The notes: generated by a model not told the origin, from the letters alone. 18,361 nucleotides of DNA from Solirubrobacterales bacterium (GCA_003244035.1 QHBV01000183.1:1-18361); one strand, 5' to 3'; positions 6,815 to 14,487 are shown, counted from the first letter of the stretch. Program-made: numbers and translations.

Positions 6815-7393
6815 GTGGGTTTCCGAGCCTCCTCAGCGGCACTCGTGACCGTCGTGGCGATCGCCCCGGTGGCGATCGCGGGCTGCGGCGGGCATGCCCG
6901 CACCGCGGCACCGAGCCCGCGGCAGGTGGCGAGGGCGTTTACGGGCTCACCACCTGCCCTCGTGTCGCTGCACGCGCAGGCGAACGAGCTGCTCGAGGGC
7001 GGCCCGGCGGCGTTCCAGGCGCGGCTGGCGGCGCTGCGCGGCAACCCGGTCGTGGTCAACGAGTGGGCGTCCTGGTGCCCTCCGTGCCGGTTCGAGTTCC
7101 CCGCCTACCAGCGCGCCGCGGTGGTCTATGGCCGCAAGGTGGCGTTCGTCGGACTGGACGCCAAGGAAGCCAGGGCGGCGGCCGTCGCCTTCCTCCGCCG
7201 GTTTCCCGTCACCTACCCGAGCTACTCCGACCCGTCGGGGAGCATCGCCGCGGCGATCCACGCGTACAGCGCATATCCACAGACGTTCTACTTCGACCGC
7301 CGTGGGACGATGGTGTACGACAAGGCGGGGCCCTATGCGAGCGCGAGTGCGCTCGAGCGGGACATCCGGCACTACCTCCTGGCAACCGGATGA
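6815..7393 (+). CDS. TlpA/ResA-like thioredoxin-fold lipoprotein
   Basis: 192 residues. The first 24 form a lipoprotein signal: a hydrophobic run followed by the lipobox IAGC, with C24 as the lipidated cysteine, so the mature protein should sit on the outer face of the membrane. The thioredoxin-like domain begins near residue 75, with VVVNEWASWCPPC carrying the redox pair C88/C91 in the WCPPC form typical of TlpA/ResA, and a cis-proline in YPQTFYFD (P155). Such proteins reduce disulfides outside the cytoplasm, for example in cytochrome c or metalloprotein assembly; the specific client is not evident here. GTG 6815 is chosen because it places the signal peptide at the very N-terminus. It is the first gene of a plus-strand set and its stop overlaps the next start (ATGA). 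Confidence 0.87.
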   Translation: MGFRASSAALVTVVAIAPVAIAGCGGHARTAAPSPRQVARAFTGSPPALVSLHAQANELLEGGPAAFQARLAALRGNPVVVNEWASWCPPCRFEFPAYQRAAVVYGRKVAFVGLDAKEARAAAVAFLRRFPVTYPSYSDPSGSIAAAIHAYSAYPQTFYFDRRGTMVYDKAGPYASASALERDIRHYLLATG

Positions 7394-7830
7394 GTGGCAC
7401 GATCGTGTACGAGGTTCGCCGCGTCCGCGGCGAGTGGGAGATGGCAGCGGCGCTCGCGCTCCGCCACGAGGTGTTCTGCGTCGAGCAGGGGGTCCCCGCG
7501 CACGAGGAGCTCGACGGGCGCGACCACGAGGCGGTCCATCTGGTCGCGATCTCCGACGGTGAGCTGGTGGGGGCCTGCAGGGTCTTGATTGTGGGCAACA
7601 CCGCACAGTTCAGCCGTCTGGCGGTGCTGCGATCGGCGCGGCGGCTGGGGATCGCATCGGCGCTGCTGGCGGCGGCCGACGCGGAGGCGCATGCGGCTGG
7701 GGCGCGGCGGCTCGTGCTCCACGCGCAGACCTACGCGCGCAAGCTCTACGAGCACGCCGGATACCGTCCCCGGGGGCGTGTGTTCACCGAGGCCGGGATC
7801 GAGCACATCGCGATGGAGAAGCAGCTCTGA
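7390..7830 (+). CDS. GNAT family N-acetyltransferase
   Basis: 146 residues from ATG 7390, which overlaps the TlpA-like stop by 4 bp, so the two are probably co-translated. The family pattern is visible: an N-terminal RHEVFCVEQGVP segment, a central strand FSRLAVLRSARRLGIASALL with the acetyl-CoA pyrophosphate loop (R-R-L-G-I-A), and a C-terminal LYEHAGYRPRG that matches the usual YxxxGF/Y element. It resembles the ElaA/YjcF group of small GNAT proteins, whose substrates are mostly unknown. It should be cytoplasmic. The substrate cannot be inferred from its neighbours, a thioredoxin-like lipoprotein and a GalT-like enzyme. Confidence 0.88.
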   Translation: MSGTIVYEVRRVRGEWEMAAALALRHEVFCVEQGVPAHEELDGRDHEAVHLVAISDGELVGACRVLIVGNTAQFSRLAVLRSARRLGIASALLAAADAEAHAAGARRLVLHAQTYARKLYEHAGYRPRGRVFTEAGIEHIAMEKQL

Positions 7831-7831
7831 G

Positions 7832-8848
7832 ATGCCCCAGCTGCGGATCGATCCGCTCTCCGGGCAGCGGACGATCGTCGCGGGCGCCAGAGCCGGCCGT
7901 CCCGGGGGCGAGCTGAGCGCGACCCCGCCCCCGGTGCTCGATCCGCAGACCGATCCGTTCGCTGAGGGCCACGAGCACCTGACCCCGCCCGAGCTGTACG
8001 CGGTGCGGCGCGGCGGCGGCACCGCGAACGGGCCGGGATGGACGGTGCGGGTGGTGCCGAACCTGTACCCGGCGCTGTCCAGCACCGGAGAGCCCGAGCC
8101 GCAGGTCCCGGGGCCGGCCCGCAAGCCGGCCCCGGGGACGAATGCCAATCGTGACCTGTTCTGGGCGGCGCCGGCGCTCGGTGCCCACGAGGTGATCGTC
8201 AACTCACCCAAGCCGGTGATCTCGCTCGGCCAGCTCACGGCGCGGGAGGTAGCGGAGGCGATCGAGGCCTGGCGCGAGCGGATGCGCTTCCACGCCGACG
8301 CCGCGTACGTCCATCTGATCGTCAATGAGCGCCGCGAAGCGGGGGCCTCGCTTCCCCACACCCACGCGCAGCTGTACGCGCTGGACTTCGTGCCGGCCAC
8401 GATCGCCCGCGAGCGCGAGCGCTTCGGCGCGTATGCCAGCCGCACGATGGGCGGGAACCTGCTCGCGGACCTCGTGCAGGAGGAGGTGCGCCAGCGCGAG
8501 CGGATCGTCGCGATCGACGAGGACACCGTGCTGATGGCGCCATATGGAGCGAGCGTGCCGTTTCAGCTGCTGCTGGCGCCGCGCCGGCCGCGTCCGCGCT
8601 TCCAGGACGACGGCCCGACCGGGGCCGCGATGCTCCACGGTGCGCTCGGGCGCCTCGCCCGCCGGCTGGGGGCGCCTCCGCCGCTCAACCTGTGGGTTCG
8701 CACGGCGCCGCGTGGCGCCGAGCACTTCTGCTGGCGGATCGACATCCTGCCCCGGCTGACGCATCTCGCGGGGCTCGAGCTCGGAGCCGGGCTGCACCTG
8801 AACATCGTCTCCCCGGAGCAGGCTGCCGCCGAGCTGCGGGCCGCGTGA
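7832..8848 (+). CDS. galT: GalT-like nucleotidylyltransferase (HIT superfamily) without the usual zinc cysteines
   Basis: 338 residues beginning 1 nt after the GNAT stop. Galactose-1-phosphate uridylyltransferase exchanges UMP between UDP-glucose and galactose-1-phosphate. Family marks are RIDPLSGQRTIVA at the start, VRVVPNLYPAL at 72-82, GAHEVIVNSP at 117-126, and the active-site stretch N165...GAS...HTHAQ, in which H178 corresponds to the nucleophilic histidine and Q180 follows. The C-terminal half has the second HIT-like element (FCWRIDILPRLTHLAG). Where most relatives read CPFCxG at the zinc site this protein has DPFAEG (D41, A44), and the third zinc-ligand histidine region reads NSPKPVI without a histidine, so structural zinc is probably lost. 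The motif is HTH rather than HPH. A related activity such as ADP- or UDP-sugar phosphorylase is possible. It could feed activated sugars to the downstream glycan locus. Confidence 0.8.
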   Translation: MPQLRIDPLSGQRTIVAGARAGRPGGELSATPPPVLDPQTDPFAEGHEHLTPPELYAVRRGGGTANGPGWTVRVVPNLYPALSSTGEPEPQVPGPARKPAPGTNANRDLFWAAPALGAHEVIVNSPKPVISLGQLTAREVAEAIEAWRERMRFHADAAYVHLIVNERREAGASLPHTHAQLYALDFVPATIARERERFGAYASRTMGGNLLADLVQEEVRQRERIVAIDEDTVLMAPYGASVPFQLLLAPRRPRPRFQDDGPTGAAMLHGALGRLARRLGAPPPLNLWVRTAPRGAEHFCWRIDILPRLTHLAGLELGAGLHLNIVSPEQAAAELRAA

Positions 8849-8914
8849 GCCTGTCGCTTCGATGTCGCAGCCGCTGGACTGCGGGCTGGCGCCGGAATCG
8901 TGAGAGAATGCGAG

Positions 8915-8931
8915 CGTCCGCGCAGCGGACG
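8915..8931 (+). other. Perfect 7-bp hairpin between the GalT-like gene and the export operon
   Basis: CGTCCGC (8915-8921) and GCGGACG (8925-8931) are perfect inverted copies around a 3-nt loop, inside the 107-bp gap between the GalT-like stop (8848) and the permease ATG (8956). No T-run follows, so a classical intrinsic terminator is not shown. It may be a GC-type terminator, a leader structure of the export operon, or chance in GC-rich DNA. The rest of the gap shows only a weak -10-like GAGAAT at 8904-8909. Confidence 0.35.
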
Positions 8932-8955
8932 GCAGCCTGATTTCCTCGTGCCTCG

Positions 8956-9732
8956 ATGATCGAGTACCGCTACCTGTTCGAGCAGCTCGTGCGGCGCGAG
9001 CTGCGCCAGAAGTACATGGGCTCGGCGCTCGGAGTGCTGTGGTACCTGGCCAACCCGCTCGTGCTGATGGGGGCCTACGTGCTGATGTTCGGGCTCGTCC
9101 TGCACTTCCAGGTGATCCCTGACTACCCGCTGTTCCTGATGGTCGGGCTGGTCACCTGGACCTTCTTTCAGCAGTCGCTGCTGGCCGCGGCACCCTCGCT
9201 GATCGACCAGGGCGGCCTGGTGCGCAAGGCGCGGTTCCCCCGCGAGGCGATACCCGCGGCGACCGTGACCGTGCAGCTGATCACGTTCCTCGCGATTCTC
9301 GTGCTGCTGACCCCGGTGACGCTCGCGGTGCGTGGCACGCTAGCGCCCGCGCTGCTGCTGCTGCCAGTGATCGTCGCGCTGCTGTTCTGCTTCGTGCTCG
9401 GCTGCGCGCTGATCGTGGCGGCGCTGCACGCCTACTTTCGCGATGTCCTGCCGATCCTCACCGCCGCACTGCTGCCGTGGTTCTTCCTCACGCCGATCTA
9501 CTACGACCCGGCGACGCTCCCATTCGTGCAGTCGCACCCCGCCGTGCGGTTCCTGCTCGAGTGGGTCAACCCGGTCGCGCCGTTTCTGGAGGCGATCAGG
9601 TCGGTGCTCTACGGGGGCAGCCCCGGTGACTGGAGGAAGATCGTGTACGCCGCTGTGGCGGCGGCGGCCGCGCTCCTCACCGGGACGGCGGTGTTCCGGC
9701 GGATGCAGGGCGAGCTGGCGGTGGTCCTGTGA
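8956..9732 (+). CDS. wzm: ABC-2 type polysaccharide export permease (Wzm/TagG-like)
   Basis: 258 residues with about six hydrophobic segments. The N-terminal cytoplasmic signature RRELRQKYMGSALGVLWYLANPL (residues 13-35) is the hallmark of Wzm/RfbA/TagG/KpsM permeases, and the central ARFPREAIP loop and C-terminal WVNPVAPFLEAIRSVLYGG also fit the family. With the next gene product it should form the two-plus-two ABC exporter that carries a lipid-linked glycan across the cytoplasmic membrane. ATG 8956 is placed so that the amphipathic N-terminus is complete; no Shine-Dalgarno precedes it. Its stop overlaps the ATPase start (GTGA). It opens a four-gene operon. Confidence 0.93.
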   Translation: MIEYRYLFEQLVRRELRQKYMGSALGVLWYLANPLVLMGAYVLMFGLVLHFQVIPDYPLFLMVGLVTWTFFQQSLLAAAPSLIDQGGLVRKARFPREAIPAATVTVQLITFLAILVLLTPVTLAVRGTLAPALLLLPVIVALLFCFVLGCALIVAALHAYFRDVLPILTAALLPWFFLTPIYYDPATLPFVQSHPAVRFLLEWVNPVAPFLEAIRSVLYGGSPGDWRKIVYAAVAAAAALLTGTAVFRRMQGELAVVL

Positions 9733-10934
9733 AGCCAGAGCGCCCACCAGTGCCCGCACGCGGTGAGATCGTCCTGCGCGACGCGACCCGCTCGTTCAGC
9801 GTGCGCGCCGACCAGGCGCACACGCTCAAGGGGCTGGTGCTCGGCGCCCGCGCCCGCGACCTGCCGCCTGTCCCGGCGCTGCGCGGCGTCAACCTGCGGA
9901 TCGCGCCCGGGGAGACGGTGGGGATGGTGGGGCGCAACGGCGCCGGAAAGACCTCGACGCTCAAGGTGCTCGCCGGGATCGTGCCGCTGCAATCCGGAGA
10001 GGTCCTCTGCGGCGGGCGGATCGTCTCGCTGCTGGAGCTCGGTGCCGGCTTCGGCAGGGACTTCTCCGGGCGCGAGAACATCTACCTCCAGGGCGCTCTG
10101 TACGGGTTCAGCAAGGCGCAGGTGGCCGAGCGCGTCGAGCCGATCGTCGCCTTCTCCGAGCTGGGGGAGTTCATCGACATCCCGGTCAAGACGTACTCCG
10201 CGGGCATGTTCGTCCGCCTCGGCTTCTCGATCGTCGCCCACCTCGACGCCGACATCCTGCTGATCGACGAGATCCTGGCCGTCGGCGACGAGGGCTTTCA
10301 GCGCAAGTGCCTGCGGCGCATCTCCGAGCGCATCGCCGCCGGCACGACGGTCGTACTGGTCTCCCACGACGCGGGCGCGATCGAGCGCGTCTGCGAGCGC
10401 GTAGTCGTACTCGACGGCGGCCAGGTCATGTTCGATGGACCCACGGCCGAGTCGCTGCTGCACTATCACCGCTCGATGGGGACCGAGCACGGCGGCGGCG
10501 AATCGGTCCGTTCCCCCGGTCCGCGCGAGATCGAGGTCGTCGACTTGGAGCTGCTCGACCGTGCCGGCCGGTCGAGCAGCGTCTTTCGTAGCGGCGCCCC
10601 GCTGCAGGTGGCGATCGGCCTGCGGGCGCGCGCCCGGGTGCAGCGGCCGGTGGTGACGCTCGAGATCCGCTCCGAGCGCGGCGAGCGCGTGTTTCGGACG
10701 ACCTTCCAGCTGCGCTCTGCACTCGCGTCCTCGACGCAGCTCCTGTTCGAGGTCCCCAGCCTCGCGCTGCTCGGCGGAGACTACGATCTCGCGCTCGCGG
10801 CCACAAAGGACCCGGCCGAGTCGCAACTCGATCGCACGGTGCGCTTCTCGGTCCCGTACGAGCCGGGGGGGGAGGGCATAGTCGATCTGAGGGGAAGCTG
10901 GCGCGTGCTCGAGCCGGCGCCGGCCGCGCGATGA
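9729..10934 (+). CDS. wzt: ABC transporter ATPase for polysaccharide export with Wzt-like C-terminal domain
   Basis: 401 residues. The nucleotide-binding domain (1-250) has Walker A GRNGAGKT at 68-75, the family-typical LLELGAGFGRDFSGRENIYL after the Q-loop region, a diverged signature YSAGM at 156-160 in place of LSGGQ, Walker B DILLIDE at 175-181 and the switch histidine H213. These are standard for Wzt/TagH/KpsT proteins. Residues 265-400 form an additional beta-rich domain like the Wzt C-terminal carbohydrate-binding domain, which in studied systems recognises the modified end of the finished chain before export. This suggests a chain with a defined terminal residue or cap. The GTG start overlaps the permease stop, and its own stop overlaps the next ATG, both by 4 bp. 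Confidence 0.93.
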   Translation: MKPERPPVPARGEIVLRDATRSFSVRADQAHTLKGLVLGARARDLPPVPALRGVNLRIAPGETVGMVGRNGAGKTSTLKVLAGIVPLQSGEVLCGGRIVSLLELGAGFGRDFSGRENIYLQGALYGFSKAQVAERVEPIVAFSELGEFIDIPVKTYSAGMFVRLGFSIVAHLDADILLIDEILAVGDEGFQRKCLRRISERIAAGTTVVLVSHDAGAIERVCERVVVLDGGQVMFDGPTAESLLHYHRSMGTEHGGGESVRSPGPREIEVVDLELLDRAGRSSSVFRSGAPLQVAIGLRARARVQRPVVTLEIRSERGERVFRTTFQLRSALASSTQLLFEVPSLALLGGDYDLALAATKDPAESQLDRTVRFSVPYEPGGEGIVDLRGSWRVLEPAPAAR

Positions 10935-11287
10935 CCGACCCGGAATCGGCACTCGCGCAGGCGCGGCTCGCCGCCGAGACGATGCGGGCGAGTGGGGCGT
11001 ACGGCGACGAGTCCGGCGGCACCGAGCCAGAGGAGGTAGGCGCGCAGATCGAAAGCCTGCTCGAGTGGGCGCTGATCGAGCCCGACCTCGACGATGTGCG
11101 CTCCACCCGGCGATTCGGCGCCCCGATGACGCTGTTCAAGCGGGCGCTGTTGCGGATGCTGGCCCAGTACAACGGGCAGCTGATCGCCAACCAGACGCGC
11201 TTCAACGTGCACCTGCTCGGGCACCTCCGTCGCCTGCAGAACAGGGTCGAGGAGCTCGAGTCCGAGCGCAAGCGGAACCCGGAGTGA
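10931..11287 (+). CDS. Small coiled-coil protein of unknown function in the export operon
   Basis: 118 residues, not recognised as an enzyme. The first 40 are acidic and rich in Ala/Glu/Gly. A central segment (about 60-100) reads RRFGAPMTLFKRALLRML and then a polar QYNGQLIANQTRFNVHLLGH stretch, and the end (100-118) is a charged helix, LRRLQNRVEELESERKR, with heptad spacing that suggests a coiled coil. This layout resembles the linker found N-terminal to many glycan-cluster methyltransferases and glycosyltransferases, where a basic amphipathic helix precedes a QQxxFN-type helix; that comparison is from memory of family patterns, not a search. There are no cysteines and no transmembrane segment. 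The 4-bp overlaps on both sides (ATGA with wzt, GTGA with the following GT4) argue that it is a real gene working with the exporter or transferase, perhaps as an adaptor. Confidence 0.78.
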   Translation: MTDPESALAQARLAAETMRASGAYGDESGGTEPEEVGAQIESLLEWALIEPDLDDVRSTRRFGAPMTLFKRALLRMLAQYNGQLIANQTRFNVHLLGHLRRLQNRVEELESERKRNPE

Positions 11288-12357
11288 AAGTCCACCAGAT
11301 CCTCTCGGGCGCCGGGCCCCATGACGCGATCACGACCGAAGCGCGCGCGTTCCGAGCATGTTTTCGTCAGTGGGGGTGGGATGGCGGTGACTATGCGACC
11401 CACGTCTCCCCTGGCGCGGGCGGGTTTCTGCCGCTGCGGCGGCTGCGTTCGCGCGCCGAGGATCTGCTCTTGCTGCACCACTCCGCCGGCGCACGGAAGC
11501 TGGGCGAGCTGCTGGCGCTGCCCAACCGCAAGCTGCTGCTCTACCACAATGTCACGCCGGCGTGGTGGTTGTGGGAGCACGCGCCGGTCACGGCGGTGCA
11601 CTGCGCGATCGGGCGTGAGCAGCTGCCGAAGCTGGTCGCGGGCGTCGAGCTGGCGGCGGCCGACTCCGCCTTCAACGCCGCCGAGCTCGAGCTGCTGGGG
11701 GCGTCCCGCACCGAGGTGATCCCGCTGCTGGTCGACGTCGGTCGCCTCGGCGCGCCGGCGACCGACGTGGAGGGCGGCCCGCCGACACCCGGCGTGGACG
11801 GCGCGCCGGCGCCGCCGACCGTGATCTTCGTGGGCCGCCTGTCGCCGCACAAGCGCCAGGACGAGGTGATCAGGGCGTTTGCACGGTATCGCGCCGCCCG
11901 CGCGCCGAACGCTCGGCTGATGCTCGTCGGCGATCCGATCACCAAGGGCTACGCCGAGCTGCTGCGCAGGCTCGCCGACGCGCTCGCTCCGGGGGCGGTC
12001 ACGATCGAGAGCGGGCTCAGCGACGACGAGCTGGGAGATCGTTACCGCAGCGCTGATGTTTTCCTGTGCCTGTCCGAGCACGAGGGGTTCTGCGTGCCGC
12101 TGCTCGAGGCGTTCCACTTCGGGTTGCCGGTGATCGCGCGTCCCGCGGGGGCGGTGCCGGAGACAGTCGGCGACGCCGCGCTGCTGATCGACGACCGCGA
12201 CCTAGCGGTCGTGTCCGAGCTGCTGCAGATCGCCCTCACCGACGGCCAGATGCGCGCTGAGCTGCGCCGGCGCGGGAAGCGACGGCTCGCTGCCTACGCG
12301 CCCGAGCTGGTGGCGGCGCGGCTACGCGCCGCAGTCGAGGCCGCCGCCGGGTGGTGA
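11284..12357 (+). CDS. GT4 family glycosyltransferase, last gene of the export operon
   Basis: 357 residues from GTG 11284, whose last two bases begin the TGA of the preceding gene. It is a GT-B enzyme: the N-terminal half carries LLYHNVTPAWW (86-95), seen in GT4 enzymes of surface glycan loci. The C-terminal half has VIFVGRLSPHKRQDEVI (180-196) for nucleotide-sugar binding and the EX7E motif from E267 to E275 (EGFCVPLLE), followed by GLPVIARPAGAVPET. It should transfer an activated sugar to the growing lipid-linked chain at the inner membrane face; the sugar is not predictable. A Gly/Pro-rich loop (157-178) between the domains is slightly long. Its stop lies 3 bp from the stop of the convergent membrane protein gene. 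Confidence 0.9.
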   Translation: MKVHQILSGAGPHDAITTEARAFRACFRQWGWDGGDYATHVSPGAGGFLPLRRLRSRAEDLLLLHHSAGARKLGELLALPNRKLLLYHNVTPAWWLWEHAPVTAVHCAIGREQLPKLVAGVELAAADSAFNAAELELLGASRTEVIPLLVDVGRLGAPATDVEGGPPTPGVDGAPAPPTVIFVGRLSPHKRQDEVIRAFARYRAARAPNARLMLVGDPITKGYAELLRRLADALAPGAVTIESGLSDDELGDRYRSADVFLCLSEHEGFCVPLLEAFHFGLPVIARPAGAVPETVGDAALLIDDRDLAVVSELLQIALTDGQMRAELRRRGKRRLAAYAPELVAARLRAAVEAAAGW

Positions 12358-12360
12358 CCC

Positions 12361-14487
12361 CTATCCGAGCGTGATCTTGGTGATGTCGGTGATCAGTGCT
12401 CGGCGGGAGAGGTCCGGCCCTGGGACGGCGGGGTTCATCCGCCACAGCTCGAACTGAACGTTGGTGAGGATCGGCTGACCGAGCGCGTCAGCCGGGCGTG
12501 GCTGGGTGCGCTGGGCGAGCACGTAATCGGCCTTGCGACCCACCGGCGGATGGGGGAAGGGCCCGCCCAGCGGGTCGAGCGCCGACAGCGGATGATCGTC
12601 GTCGAGGAAGTAGGTGCACCAGAACTGATAGGCGCCGGCGGGGACGTCGATGCGAATGCTCGTACCGCGCGGGAGCTCGCGGTCCCACCCGAGCGTTGCG
12701 AGCACCGTCGGAGCCGCCTGGGGGTAGGTGCCGTTCACCTCTCGACCGGCGCCGGCGGGCACCACCACCAGCGCCAGCGCGAGTCCCCCCAGTCCGATCG
12801 CAGCGCTGGCGCGTGCCGCCGGCGCGCGAGCGCGCGCCGGCGCGCGAGGACGTGCCACGGTCGCAGCGAGCGCTCCGAGCTCGATCAGCGCCAGCAGCAG
12901 CACGAACGGGCCGAGGAAGGCAAGGTCCCTGAAGTAGAACAGCTGTCCGTCGGTGCGCAGGCGAAAGTAGATTCCGATCAGCGCGGTCACCACCACCATC
13001 CACCGCATCGCGCCGCGGACGTCCGCCGGGAGGCGCGCGAGCCCGCGCCACGCCAAGGCGCAGACGACGGCGAGCCCGAGGTAGTCGATCGTGGTCGAGC
13101 CCGGTAGGCCGAAGAAGAGGGGGCCCGGGATGTACGCCAGCCCGGGGGCGTGCCAGCCCGCGAGGCTCGTCCACGGGGCGATCACCGACAGCGCCGACAG
13201 CGTCTTCTCGAAGAAGCCGCGGCCGAGCACGACCACGGCCGGAACCGCGACGACGGCGAGCGGCACCCAGATCCACGGCCGCCGGCGCAGGTTCGGCATT
13301 CGCAGCGCGGAGATCCAGCCGGTCCGCTCGCCGGCGGCCTGGCGACGTCTGTGCACCGTCAGCCCGCCCGCCAGCAGGAAGATCGCCGGAAACGGGATCA
13401 GCAGCGGGTACACGGCAAGTCCCACCACCACGAACAGCGCGAACAGAATCGCGCTGCGCCGGTCGGGCGCGCGCACGTAACGCCACCCCGTCAGCAGCAT
13501 CATCGGCAGCAGGAACTGCGCCCACAGCTCGTTGTAGAACGGATGCAGCGTGACGTAGAGCACGATCCGGTCGAGCGGCACCAGCAGCAGCGCCAGCAGC
13601 GCCAGCCAGGGCGGAGCGCGCAGGGCCACGCGTGCGAACAGGAAGACCCCGAGCGCGCCCAGCGCCAGCACGAGCGCGGTGACGGGGCCGAACGTCCGCA
13701 GCGGGTCCTGCCCGGCGAGCGTCGAGATCGCGGCCAGCGCGTAGTAGATCGGGTACTTCGAGCGCCACTCGAGTGGTACGTGGCTGACCGGCAGATCCGG
13801 GCGGGTCGCGGTCGGCGGCGCCCGCTCGAGCAGCTTCGCGCTGCCGATCACCAGAATCGCGTCGGGATTCTGCCCCTCGACCGTCACTACCCCTCCGCGG
13901 AAGATCGGGATCAACGAGATCGCGGCGACGATGGCGGCGAGGAACAGGGGCAGGCCCGCGCGGAGCAGCACGCGCTGGCCAGCGCCGTGACGGACCGCCG
14001 GCTCGCTCCACGCGATGCGCGCGCTCCATGCCACCCGAGCGGTCGATCCGGCGGCGGCCGCGAGCACGACCGCCAGCGAGACCTTCAGCGGCACGTGCAG
14101 CAGGCCCAGGACCGTGAGTGCCAAACTCGAGACGGTCGCCCCCAGCGGGAGCACAAGCAGCGCTCGATGCGCCGCCAGATCCCCGCGCGCGAGTGCGTGG
14201 GCGGGTGCGAGGCCGCACAGGCCGAAGAACGCGATGCCGACGATCGCCGTGCCTGCCACGGAAGGCACGGCGGCGATGCCGACTACGCCGGCGGCGATCG
14301 CCAGGACGAGCCCGATCGCAGCCGCCCCGAGCGCCGCCGCAGCGCCGAGCAGTAGCGGTGCGAGCGGCTTTAGTCGCTGGGTTGAGTACCCGCGGCCACG
14401 TTCGGTGAGACCGCCGGAGCCTGGCGCCGCGCTTCGCTCGCCACCCTGGTCAGGAAGATCGGGTTGCCGATCAGGTAGCGCCTCCAC
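12361..14487 (-). CDS. Large polytopic membrane protein, possible GT-C-type glycosyltransferase
   Basis: About 700 residues with roughly 14 hydrophobic helices and a soluble C-terminal domain of about 120 residues. The frame is clearly coding from about 14367 downwards, but the start is uncertain. Canonical starts are GTG 14487, ATG 14523 or the ORF limit 14547, all inside the preceding wecG-like gene, or GTG 14268, which would remove the first membrane helix; 14487 is used here. After the fifth helix a long loop contains EGQNPDAILVIGSAKLLER and later WRSKYPIYYALA, and another short loop reads TLHPFYNELWAQ. Large proteins with a long first outer loop in such loci are often GT-C enzymes using polyprenyl-linked sugars, but no diagnostic DD/DE motif was identified, so this is only a suggestion. 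The C-terminal domain (TYFLDDDHPLSALDPLGG) should face outward. Confidence 0.75.
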   Translation of the reverse strand: MEALPDRQPDLPDQGGERSAAPGSGGLTERGRGYSTQRLKPLAPLLLGAAAALGAAAIGLVLAIAAGVVGIAAVPSVAGTAIVGIAFFGLCGLAPAHALARGDLAAHRALLVLPLGATVSSLALTVLGLLHVPLKVSLAVVLAAAAGSTARVAWSARIAWSEPAVRHGAGQRVLLRAGLPLFLAAIVAAISLIPIFRGGVVTVEGQNPDAILVIGSAKLLERAPPTATRPDLPVSHVPLEWRSKYPIYYALAAISTLAGQDPLRTFGPVTALVLALGALGVFLFARVALRAPPWLALLALLLVPLDRIVLYVTLHPFYNELWAQFLLPMMLLTGWRYVRAPDRRSAILFALFVVVGLAVYPLLIPFPAIFLLAGGLTVHRRRQAAGERTGWISALRMPNLRRRPWIWVPLAVVAVPAVVVLGRGFFEKTLSALSVIAPWTSLAGWHAPGLAYIPGPLFFGLPGSTTIDYLGLAVVCALAWRGLARLPADVRGAMRWMVVVTALIGIYFRLRTDGQLFYFRDLAFLGPFVLLLALIELGALAATVARPRAPARARAPAARASAAIGLGGLALALVVVPAGAGREVNGTYPQAAPTVLATLGWDRELPRGTSIRIDVPAGAYQFWCTYFLDDDHPLSALDPLGGPFPHPPVGRKADYVLAQRTQPRPADALGQPILTNVQFELWRMNPAVPGPDLSRRALITDITKITLG
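12818..12848. repeat. 13-bp direct repeat with 18-bp period in the membrane protein gene
   Basis: GCCGGCGCGCGAG occurs at 12818-12830 and again at 12836-12848. In the minus-strand frame it gives an Ala/Arg/Pro-rich positively charged loop (PRAPARARAPAARA) between two membrane helices. It looks like slippage in GC-rich DNA and has no evident function beyond a basic cytoplasmic loop. Confidence 0.6.

Noticed and set aside
6796..7830. Single long plus-strand frame covering the TlpA-like and GNAT genes
   Set aside because: Only its last 146 codons (from ATG 7390) look like protein; the earlier part is an off-frame reading of the TlpA-like lipoprotein.
12488..14218. 576-codon minus-strand frame inside the membrane protein gene
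   Set aside because: Alternative frame of the same strand with Arg/Gly/Ala repeats; the chosen frame yields regular hydrophobic helices.
13150..14355. 401-codon plus-strand frame opposite the membrane protein
   Set aside because: Composed mainly of Arg, Gln, His and Glu, which is the usual complement of a hydrophobic gene; no domain.
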